DNA of 12,356 bases from Anaerolineae bacterium. GTDB lineage: Bacteria > Chloroflexota > Anaerolineae > JAAYZQ01. The notes beneath the pieces are model-generated. The model was not told where the DNA came from. It saw only the letters and a program-made list of their open reading frames with translations, and ran no database searches. Location of the stretch: positions 1 through 12,356 of the forward strand of contig JAFGOG010000586.1 in assembly GCA_016926595.1 (NCBI GenBank), written 5' to 3'. A program made the translations under genes and the position numbers. Each line of letters begins with the position of its first letter. The stretch's first letter is position 1. Of this stretch, positions 6,318-12,356 are shown piece by piece.

Positions 6318-9300
6318 ATGAAATCAACGTGGAAGGTCGTGAGTAGCCTGTTGATCCTGTCGCTGGTCGTCCTGGCGGTCGCGTGGACCATGTCACAGGG
6401 ATCGATCGGTACCACCGGTGCCGGGACCGCTGCGGCGCGCGTCGCTGGTAGAGCGCCGGCCCGCTTGGGGAGCAGCAATAACCTTCCCTATACCGTCACC
6501 GCCAGCGGGCCTTACACCCCTACTCTCAGTGTGGCGGTGCGGGACCTGCCTGACGAGCCCGACCTGCCTACCTTGGATCGCGAGCCGGTGCAGCGCGACG
6601 GCCGCGGTTTTGTCGGACCCAGCATCCAGATGCCGCCTCATGGCAACAAACTGGCGGAGCTGCAGCAGAACGCTCCAGCGCCAGTCCCCGACGCCTTTGG
6701 GACGCCGATCCTCAATTTTGCCGGCGTCCAGTCCTCTTCCTCGCCGCCGGACGATACTGGCGACGTAGGACCCCACCACTACCTCCAAGGCGATAACGGC
6801 CCTAACGGGTCGCGGGTCACGATCTATGACAAGACTGGTGCTGTTCTTGATCAGTTTCACATGGAAGACCTGGCCTCGACGGCGCCGTGCAACACCGGCT
6901 ACTGCGATCCCATCATCCAGTACGACGAACTGGCCGACCGCTGGCTGATCACCGAGTTCAACTACAGGAGTGGGAGCTACGGCAGCGGGGAAGTGCTCTG
7001 TGTCTACATTTCCAAGACGCCGGACCCAACGGGCCAGTGGTGGGCCTATGCCTTCCCACGGGGGAGTATGCAGGATTATCCGAAGTACGCCGTGTGGCCC
7101 GACGGCTACTATATCGCAGCCAACAACGGCGGGACGGTCATCGTCCTGGAGCGGACCCACATGCTGAACGGCCAGCCGGCCAACGTCCAGACCTTCAACA
7201 TCGGCTTGCTGCCCGGATTCGGCTTTCAGTTGACGATGCCGGCCACACTGGAAGGCGCAGCGCCGCCGAGCGGCTCTCCGGTCTACTTCCTGCGCCCGCG
7301 CGATACCGAGATCCATGGCGGCACCTGCCCGAGCTGCGACCTGATGGAGATGTGGTCGCTGCACGTGGACTGGACAACCCCGGCGAACTCGTCCCTGACG
7401 TCGCTCCCCGGCATCCAGCTTACCGACTGGGACCACACGCTCTGTGGCACCAGCAACGACTGGAGCTGTATGTCGCAGCCGGGCACGTCGCAAAAGCTCG
7501 ACCCGATCCGCGAGCCGATCCACTATCCACTACAGTACCGCAACTTTGGCACGCACGAGACGCTGGTCGGGTGCTTTGCAGAGGATGTGGACGGACTGGA
7601 CCGCGCCGCCGTGCACTGGTTCGAGCTGCGCCGGACGCCGCCCGGCTCCGGCAATTGGGTCAACTACCAGGAGGGTGTCCTGGGCGACGGTGTGGGCGAC
7701 ATCCACCGCAGCGTGTGCAGCGCGGCGATGGACAGCGCCGGCAATATCGCCGTGGGCTATACCCGTACTGGGGCCAACACGCCCTACTACCCCTCGATCT
7801 ATTACTCGGGCCGCCGGGCTTCTGACCCGTTGGGCACGATGCCCTACTATGACATCAAGATCTGGGACGCCACCACCTCCAAGACGAACAATGAGCGCTG
7901 GGGCGACTATTCCGGCATCGGCGTGGACCCGACCGACGGCTGCACCTTTTGGTACACCACCGAGTATGGCGGCAGCGGGCAGACGCGCATAGCCACCTTC
8001 AAGTTCGACGAGTGCGGCACGCCTGACTTTTCCCTGGATGTTTCGCCAGACGTCCTGAACGTCTGCACCCCGAGCGATGCCGTCTATACGGTGAGCATGG
8101 GAGCGCTCAACGGATTCAGCAATGCCGTGACGCTGACTTCGACCGGCCGGCCGGCCGGCACGACCGAATTGTTCGTTCCCAACCCGCTCACACCGCCCGG
8201 CAGCGCGACGCTGACGATCGGCGACACCGGGGCCGCGGCCTTGGGCGTCTACAACATCACCATCAGCGGTGCATCCGGCAGTCTGATCCACCAGGAGACG
8301 GTGGCGCTGAACCTGCTGGACGGCGAGCCGCTGGGAGCGGTGACCCTGTCGTCGCCGGCCGACGGGTCGACGGGCGTGGCGACGGCGCCCGCGCTGACCT
8401 GGAACGCGCTGAGCGGGGCGTCCAGCTACGACGTCCAGGTGGCTGCCGATCCCGGCTTTGACAACGTGGCGCGCTCGGCCAGCGGGGTGACGGGGACGAG
8501 CTGGACGCCCAGCCCCGACCTTGACCCGGATACGGTCTATTACTGGCGGGTAACGGCCAACAACCCCTGCGGACCCGGCAGCTACTCGGCCACTTGGGCC
8601 TTCCGTACTGCAGTGGTCAGTTGTTGGACCTACACCAGTAGCGACGTGCCCAAGACGATCGGCAACAACGCGACTGTGTACAGCAACCTGACCGTCGCTG
8701 ATTCGTTCAGCGTGGCTGATGTGAACGTGACGATCGGCCAGATCACTCACACTCAAGACGACAACCTGGACATCTATATCGAGCACCCGGATGATGCCGC
8801 AGTAGAGCTATCCACGGACAACGGTGGCAGCGGCGACAATTATGTGAGCACTGTCTTTGACGATGAGGCGGCCGACCCGATTACGGGCGGGACGGCGCCT
8901 TTTACCGGCTCATACCAGCCGGAGGGAAGCCTGACCGGCTTCGATACCAAGATCTCGGCTGGAACGTGGCAGTTGCGCATCACCGACGACGCTGGACCGG
9001 ACACTGGCACCCTGAATAGCTGGAGCCTGACCCTGTGCGGCGCGCCGTCATCGGCTAGCGCCGACTATTCCGACCTGGACAGCAGCTATGGCATCGCCTG
9101 GCACACCGGCGACGGCGCCCTGCGGCTGGGATTGGACTGGGACGCCGACGCTTCCTTTGCCCTGGGCGACGACGACGACAGCGACAACGACGGCGCGGTC
9201 ACTTTCCCTAACGGCTTTGTGGCCGGCCAGCAGAGCACCGTGCGGGTCAACGTGCAGGGCACGGCGACCAACGGCCGCTGGCTGCGGCTGTGGTTCGACT

Positions 9301-9875
9301 GGAACCGCGACGGCATCTTTGGCGACTGGGACGACGGCGAGCTGGAGTACGACGGCGCGGTGGCCGCCGGCGACACGGACATCCTGGTCGACGTCCCGGC
9401 CGGCCCGACCGAGCTGGTAAGCTACCGCGCCCGGCTGTACGACAGTGCGACGGCCCCAGAAGGCGGCGTCGAGGCCCGCGACGCCGGCTCGTACGGCGGG
9501 GCGAGCGGCGGCGAGGTCGAGGACGGCCAGGAGGCGCCCACGCCCACGGCGGTGGCGCTGGCCCGCTTTGAGGGCTGGCCGGAGGGGCTGGCCATCCACG
9601 TCGAGTGGGAGACGGTGACCGAGATCGACAACCTCGGCTTTAACCTGTACCGCGCCGAGTCGCCCGACGGGCCGTACGTCAGGCTGAACGAAGAGCTGAT
9701 CCCCAGCCAGGCGCCGGGGTCGCCGGTGGGGGCGGTGTATGTGTGGCTGGACGACGCGGTGCAGGCGGGGCAGACCTACTATTACATGCTAGAGGACGTG
9801 GACGTCTATGGCCAGACGACGATGCACGGGCCGGTGGAGGTTAGGGCCGGGCCGACGCTGAGGACGAGGCCGTAG
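6318..9875 (+). CDS. Large secreted multidomain protein: unassigned N-terminal region, FN3, P-domain, GEVED, C-terminal FN3-like module
   Basis: 1185 residues from ATG 6318. A signal peptide covers about residues 1-27 (MKSTWK, then a hydrophobic run to AWTMSQG). Residues about 134-570 form one large unit with PPDDTGDVGPHHYLQ, YDELADRWLITEF, DYPKYAVWPDGYY, HVDWTTP and ERWGDYSGIGVDP. This resembles a widespread family of secreted bacterial proteins and may be propeller-like; I cannot name its activity. Paired cysteines (CNTGYC, CPSC) suggest disulfides. Residues about 673-765 are FN3-like (YYWRVTANNPCG). About 767-908 resembles the P/Homo B domain of convertases (DDNLDIYIEHPD, AGTWQLRITDDAGPDTGTLNSW). 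About 915-1070 is a GEVED-type domain with acidic DDDDSDNDG, FDWNRDGIFGDWDDGE and a closing GGEVEDG, likely calcium-binding. Residues 1076-1185 repeat the C-terminal module of the protease at 1-2982. No catalytic motif is visible; adhesion or surface display is an inference. Confidence 0.88.
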   Translation: MKSTWKVVSSLLILSLVVLAVAWTMSQGSIGTTGAGTAAARVAGRAPARLGSSNNLPYTVTASGPYTPTLSVAVRDLPDEPDLPTLDREPVQRDGRGFVGPSIQMPPHGNKLAELQQNAPAPVPDAFGTPILNFAGVQSSSSPPDDTGDVGPHHYLQGDNGPNGSRVTIYDKTGAVLDQFHMEDLASTAPCNTGYCDPIIQYDELADRWLITEFNYRSGSYGSGEVLCVYISKTPDPTGQWWAYAFPRGSMQDYPKYAVWPDGYYIAANNGGTVIVLERTHMLNGQPANVQTFNIGLLPGFGFQLTMPATLEGAAPPSGSPVYFLRPRDTEIHGGTCPSCDLMEMWSLHVDWTTPANSSLTSLPGIQLTDWDHTLCGTSNDWSCMSQPGTSQKLDPIREPIHYPLQYRNFGTHETLVGCFAEDVDGLDRAAVHWFELRRTPPGSGNWVNYQEGVLGDGVGDIHRSVCSAAMDSAGNIAVGYTRTGANTPYYPSIYYSGRRASDPLGTMPYYDIKIWDATTSKTNNERWGDYSGIGVDPTDGCTFWYTTEYGGSGQTRIATFKFDECGTPDFSLDVSPDVLNVCTPSDAVYTVSMGALNGFSNAVTLTSTGRPAGTTELFVPNPLTPPGSATLTIGDTGAAALGVYNITISGASGSLIHQETVALNLLDGEPLGAVTLSSPADGSTGVATAPALTWNALSGASSYDVQVAADPGFDNVARSASGVTGTSWTPSPDLDPDTVYYWRVTANNPCGPGSYSATWAFRTAVVSCWTYTSSDVPKTIGNNATVYSNLTVADSFSVADVNVTIGQITHTQDDNLDIYIEHPDDAAVELSTDNGGSGDNYVSTVFDDEAADPITGGTAPFTGSYQPEGSLTGFDTKISAGTWQLRITDDAGPDTGTLNSWSLTLCGAPSSASADYSDLDSSYGIAWHTGDGALRLGLDWDADASFALGDDDDSDNDGAVTFPNGFVAGQQSTVRVNVQGTATNGRWLRLWFDWNRDGIFGDWDDGELEYDGAVAAGDTDILVDVPAGPTELVSYRARLYDSATAPEGGVEARDAGSYGGASGGEVEDGQEAPTPTAVALARFEGWPEGLAIHVEWETVTEIDNLGFNLYRAESPDGPYVRLNEELIPSQAPGSPVGAVYVWLDDAVQAGQTYYYMLEDVDVYGQTTMHGPVEVRAGPTLRTRP

Positions 9876-9908
9876 GGAGATGTGCTTGGGACGCAGATAA
9901 GCGCAGAT
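9543..9908 (+). repeat. Copy 2 of the dispersed repeat encoding the C-terminal FN3-like module and the start of the 3' flank
   Basis: Partner of 2650-3015. The two copies have equal length and no indels: 15 differences over 9558-9875 and three over the 33 bp after the stop codon. Eleven of the fifteen coding differences are silent, so the protein module is constrained or has been homogenised. Confidence 0.93.
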
Positions 9909-9921
9909 TTTCGCGGATATA
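9892..9921 (+). repeat. Three tandem 10-bp units (CGCAGATAAG/CGCAGATTTT/CGCGGATATA) before the terminator
   Basis: Units at 9892-9901, 9902-9911 and 9912-9921. The array sits at the same distance from the stop codon as the array at 2999-3028, and its last base touches the left arm of the terminator hairpin. The first unit falls in the homologous block; the third has diverged. Confidence 0.72.
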
Positions 9922-9956
9922 GGTGCGACGTACCTGGTGCGTCGCACCTGTTTTTT
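9921..9956 (+). terminator. Rho-independent terminator after the 1185-residue protein
   Basis: A perfect 10-bp stem: AGGTGCGACG (9921-9930) with CGTCGCACCT (9940-9949). The loop is 9 nt, then G and six T residues at 9951-9956. Its stem sequence is unrelated to the terminator at 3045. Confidence 0.93.
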
Positions 9957-9979
9957 CGTATGGCGGAGGATCGGGCAAT

Positions 9980-10007
9980 TTGCCATAGAAATCACAAGTG
10001 GTATAAT
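9980..10007 (+). promoter_or_regulatory. Sigma-70-like promoter of the phosphoesterase-EAD gene
   Basis: TTGCCA (9980-9985), a 16-bp spacer, then a perfect TATAAT (10002-10007). Transcription from about 10014 would give a leader of about 26 nt. It lies just after a strong terminator, so the gene is an independent unit. Confidence 0.7.
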
Positions 10008-10024
10008 ACAGGTGGATACCCAGC

Positions 10025-10037
10025 AGGAGACAGGAGA
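10025..10037 (+). promoter_or_regulatory. Two tandem Shine-Dalgarno sequences before the phosphoesterase-EAD gene
   Basis: AGGAGA occurs at 10025-10030 (9 nt before the ATG) and again at 10032-10037 (2 nt before it). The first has workable spacing; the second is too close to act well for this ATG. No in-frame start with better placement is visible. Confidence 0.5.
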
Positions 10038-10039
10038 TC

Positions 10040-12187
10040 ATGGCTGTGAAAGAAAGCCGACGCATCACTTGGCTGCACATCTCGGACCTGCACTTGCGCA
10101 GCTCGCGGGCCTATGACGCCAACGTGGTGCTCAAGGCGCTGCTCCGCGACGTCAGCGAACGGATCGAACAGGACGGCCTGCGCCCCGACTTTGTGGCCGT
10201 GACCGGCGACCTGGCCTTTTCGGGCAAGCCGGCCGAGTACGAGCTGGTCCGGCAGTTCCTCGACGAGCTGCTGCGGGTCACCGGCCTGGACAAGGGCCGG
10301 CTGTTCCTGGCGCCTGGCAACCACGACGTGGACCGCAGCCTGATCACGCGCGGCGCGCAGGCGATCGGCGATGGGCTCACCGACCGGGACAGCGCTAACG
10401 ACGTGCTGGCCACCCCGGCCGACCGGCAGTTGATGATGGCCCGCTTCCGGGGCTACAAGGCTTTTGTCAACGGCTACCTGGCCGGGCGCCTCCTGTTCGA
10501 CGAGGAGCGCTATTTCTACGTCCGCAGCCTGGACCTGGCCGGGCTGCGGGTGGCGATCATGGGGCTGAACTCGGCCTGGCTGAGCGCCTCGGTGGAGGAT
10601 CGGGCCAAGGGCCTGTTGATCGGCGAGCGGCAGGCGCGGGCGGCGCTGGACGCGGCGGACAAGGCCGGCGCGGCGATCAAGATCGCGCTGCTGCACCATC
10701 CCCTCGACTGGCTGCGCGAGTTCGACCAGGAGGACAGCGGGGCGATACTGGCCGACGGCTGCCACTTTATCCTGCACGGCCACCTGCACCACACGGCGGC
10801 GACGCAGCTCGCCACGCCCGACGGCGCGGCGACTGTCCTGGCCGGCGGGGCGTGCTATGAGACGCGCCAGTATGCCAATACCTACAACTGGGTGCAGTTG
10901 AACCTGGCGGCGGGCAGCGGCCTGGTTATCCTGCGGCGCTACTCGGACGCGCGCGGCGGGTTCTGGGCCAAGGACACGCTCACCTACCGCAACGCGCCGG
11001 ATGGGGTGTACCGCTTCCGGCTGCCGGCCGCATTGCAGGGCCCCCAGGAGCCGCCGGGACAGGCTCCGGCCGGCTCACCGAAAGACGAGTACCAAAGGAT
11101 TGAACGGCGCATTGACGCTGCTGTCCCCAATCCTATCGAAGTCGGCCAGCACATCAAGCTCCTGGTGCAGGTTCGTTTCCCTGATTCGCCGTATCTTGAC
11201 ATTGAGGACTGGCCAGGCAAGTTAAAACCTTCTTCAATAGAGCGGGCAACAGAAGGGGTAAGTCTGGACTTCTTGATCGACGATGAAACAGGCAAACTGG
11301 CACCTAGTCGTCTTGAGATCGAGATCGTCGCGCCAGATTTCAAGATCGACGGCTCAGCCCGGCAGGTTGTTGAGGTGCCGCCAGACGAATTCTCCAAGTG
11401 CGTATCTTTTCCTCTGACTGCACGGAAAGAAGGTCTTTGTACCATCGATATCCAGGTGCGCCGGATGGATCATGTCTACTTGGGCACAATCCCAGTCGAG
11501 ATCACTGTTGGCCAACTGGTCATACCTCAAACCAAGAGCGTAGCCAGCCTGATCTTGGTCGTGATCGTGTGCGAACCGCCAGACCACAGGCCAGAACCGA
11601 AGTGTGGTTTGGCCACTTTGCAAGAACCCCAGATACCCCTGGGCGCCGGGTCGCCGGCCGCCAGCGGGCCGATCCGGGTCGATCCCGACAATCCGCCGAT
11701 CGCTGCCATCCGGGGCCTGCTGATAGATGCTTTCACCCCGCAGAAACTGCGCAGTTTTTGCCAGGATCGCCCCCAATTCCAGGATCTGGTCAACCATTTC
11801 GGTCCCGGTTACGGCCTGGACGACATGGCGAGCGAGGTGATCGACTATTGCCGGACGCAGTTGCTGTGGGATGAGCTGCTGGCCGAGATAGCCGTGGTGA
11901 ACCCCAGGCAGTACGCTCGCTTTGAGCCGCGCCTGCGCGGGCGGGGCGCCGGGGCGGCGACCAGGCCGGCGCCGGTCCGGCGCGCTCCCGGCTTGTCCTA
12001 CCTGCGGCAGCAACTGGCAGGGCTCGACGATGCGCAGTTGGACGCGATGTGCCTGGATCATTTCCCGGAGGTCTATGACCGGTTTGGCCGGGGGATGCGC
12101 CGGGACGAAAAGATCACGCTGCTGCTCGACCACTGCCGGCGGGACGCCAGAGAGCTCGAGCGGCTGGCGGATCTGGCGTCGCGGTAG
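10040..12187 (+). CDS. Calcineurin-like metallophosphoesterase fused to a beta-rich region and tandem EAD/death-like domains; putative conflict-system effector
   Basis: 715 residues with no signal peptide, so probably cytoplasmic. The N-terminal domain (about 8-300) carries the full metallophosphoesterase set: DLH (D16, H18), GD (G56-D57), GNHD (93-96), HH (219-220) and GHLH (247-250). This predicts a two-metal site cutting phosphoesters such as nucleic acids, cyclic nucleotides or nucleotides. A proline-rich linker follows (335-347). Residues about 350-490 are beta-rich (HIKLLVQVRF, RLEIEIVAPDF, GTIPVEITV) and resemble sandwich segments seen in other multidomain signalling proteins. A hydrophobic stretch at 500-511 is too short for a confident membrane helix. 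The C terminus holds two similar helical units, about 555-617 and 654-712, of the effector-associated/bacterial death-like type. In conflict systems such domains recruit partners bearing matching domains. It is a single-gene unit with no ATPase or protease partner adjacent. Domain order is clear; the immune role is inferred. Confidence 0.85.
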   Translation: MAVKESRRITWLHISDLHLRSSRAYDANVVLKALLRDVSERIEQDGLRPDFVAVTGDLAFSGKPAEYELVRQFLDELLRVTGLDKGRLFLAPGNHDVDRSLITRGAQAIGDGLTDRDSANDVLATPADRQLMMARFRGYKAFVNGYLAGRLLFDEERYFYVRSLDLAGLRVAIMGLNSAWLSASVEDRAKGLLIGERQARAALDAADKAGAAIKIALLHHPLDWLREFDQEDSGAILADGCHFILHGHLHHTAATQLATPDGAATVLAGGACYETRQYANTYNWVQLNLAAGSGLVILRRYSDARGGFWAKDTLTYRNAPDGVYRFRLPAALQGPQEPPGQAPAGSPKDEYQRIERRIDAAVPNPIEVGQHIKLLVQVRFPDSPYLDIEDWPGKLKPSSIERATEGVSLDFLIDDETGKLAPSRLEIEIVAPDFKIDGSARQVVEVPPDEFSKCVSFPLTARKEGLCTIDIQVRRMDHVYLGTIPVEITVGQLVIPQTKSVASLILVVIVCEPPDHRPEPKCGLATLQEPQIPLGAGSPAASGPIRVDPDNPPIAAIRGLLIDAFTPQKLRSFCQDRPQFQDLVNHFGPGYGLDDMASEVIDYCRTQLLWDELLAEIAVVNPRQYARFEPRLRGRGAGAATRPAPVRRAPGLSYLRQQLAGLDDAQLDAMCLDHFPEVYDRFGRGMRRDEKITLLLDHCRRDARELERLADLASR
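11702..11890 (+). other. First EAD/death-like helical unit, coding segment
   Basis: Residues about 555-617. Key features: LLIDAFTPQKLRSFC, HFGPGYG, a D-Y-C-R helix (602-605) and DELLAEIA. Cys574 and Cys604 correspond to Cys671 and Cys699 of the second unit. The family label rests on the general pattern of an LR-x-x-C helix plus a closing LL helix; I cannot assign the numbered subfamily. Confidence 0.6.
11999..12175 (+). other. Second EAD/death-like helical unit, coding segment
   Basis: Residues about 654-712. It aligns with the preceding unit through L-x-x-M-C-x-D, the aromatic F-P-E-V-Y, RFGRG, a D-H-C-R helix (697-700) and ELERLADLA. It is about two residues shorter between the cysteines. 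An Ala/Arg/Pro-rich linker (632-650) joins the two units. Confidence 0.6.
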
Positions 12188-12245
12188 GGGCAGAGGGGCA
12201 ACTACGGGCGGGCAGCCACGTGGAGCCGCCCCCGCGGCGAGCCGG

Positions 12246-12356
12246 TTATTCGAGTCCTGAGCTGCGGGCCAGCAGCCGGTAAGCCGGCCGGTAGGCCTGG
12301 CGGTAGGCCGTCGAATGGTGGATCGGCGGGTAGCCCTCGGCGGCCAGCCGGTCGGA
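12246..12356 (-). CDS. C-terminal end of an unidentified protein on the opposite strand, 5' part beyond the window
   Basis: On the - strand, 36 codons run from the window edge to a TAA at 12248-12246. The translation ends in YPPIHHSTAYRQAYRPAYR and LLARSSGLE. Of the 36 codons, 31 end in G or C, which fits the coding pattern of this genome and supports a real gene. The tail is rich in Tyr, Arg and Pro; I do not recognise the family. It converges on the phosphoesterase-EAD gene with 58 bp between the stop codons. Confidence 0.55.
   Translation of the reverse strand, partial: SDRLAAEGYPPIHHSTAYRQAYRPAYRLLARSSGLE

Noticed and set aside
10040..12187. Membrane anchoring of the phosphoesterase through the hydrophobic stretch at residues 500-511
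   Set aside because: About a dozen hydrophobic residues is shorter than a membrane helix and fits a buried strand; no signal peptide is present.
12206..12231. Possible terminator after the phosphoesterase-EAD gene: GGGCGG pairs with CCGCCC around a CCACGTGG palindrome
   Set aside because: The stem is short with an asymmetric internal loop and no T tract on either strand; not enough to call a terminator.

Overview
The window is GC-rich and densely coded. Long secreted mosaic proteins, a lipobox solute-binding protein and sigma-70-like promoters suggest a Chloroflexota genome, probably Anaerolineae-like. That placement is an inference from protein style (C-terminal FN3-like modules with an EIDNLGFNLYR core, GEVED domain, effector-associated domains); there is no rRNA or marker gene to confirm it. 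Six + strand genes and the tail of one - strand gene are present.

Layout. (1) 1-2982: the C-terminal part of a KP-43-like subtilase, cut by the window edge, followed by a jelly-roll, an Ig-like region, an Asp-box propeller-like region and a C-terminal FN3-like module. A 3 x 10-bp direct repeat and a strong hairpin terminator follow. (2) 3092-6144: a promoter drives a three-gene CUT1-type sugar ABC transporter operon in the order permease (MalF-like), permease (MalG-like), lipoprotein binding protein. No ATPase gene is included. (3) 6255-9956: a second promoter with the same -35 hexamer drives a secreted 1185-residue protein. It has an unassigned N-terminal region, FN3, P-domain-like, GEVED and the same C-terminal module as the protease, and ends in another 3 x 10-bp repeat and hairpin terminator. 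(4) 9980-12187: a promoter drives a single cytoplasmic protein with a calcineurin-like metallophosphoesterase domain, a beta-rich middle and two tandem death-like/effector-associated (EAD) helical repeats. (5) 12246-12356: the 3' end of a convergent gene.

How they fit together. The protease and the 1185-residue protein carry nearly identical C-terminal modules (15 differences in 318 bp, homology running past the stop codon). They are therefore likely handled by the same surface or export route, or have exchanged this cassette by recombination. The transporter lies between them and could import products of extracellular degradation, but its substrate cannot be read from the sequence. The phosphoesterase-EAD gene is the best candidate for an under-described system: its architecture is that of an effector in an NTP-dependent conflict or immunity network, where EADs recruit partners encoded elsewhere. 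Its middle section is visibly poorer in GC than both ends, suggesting domain replacement.
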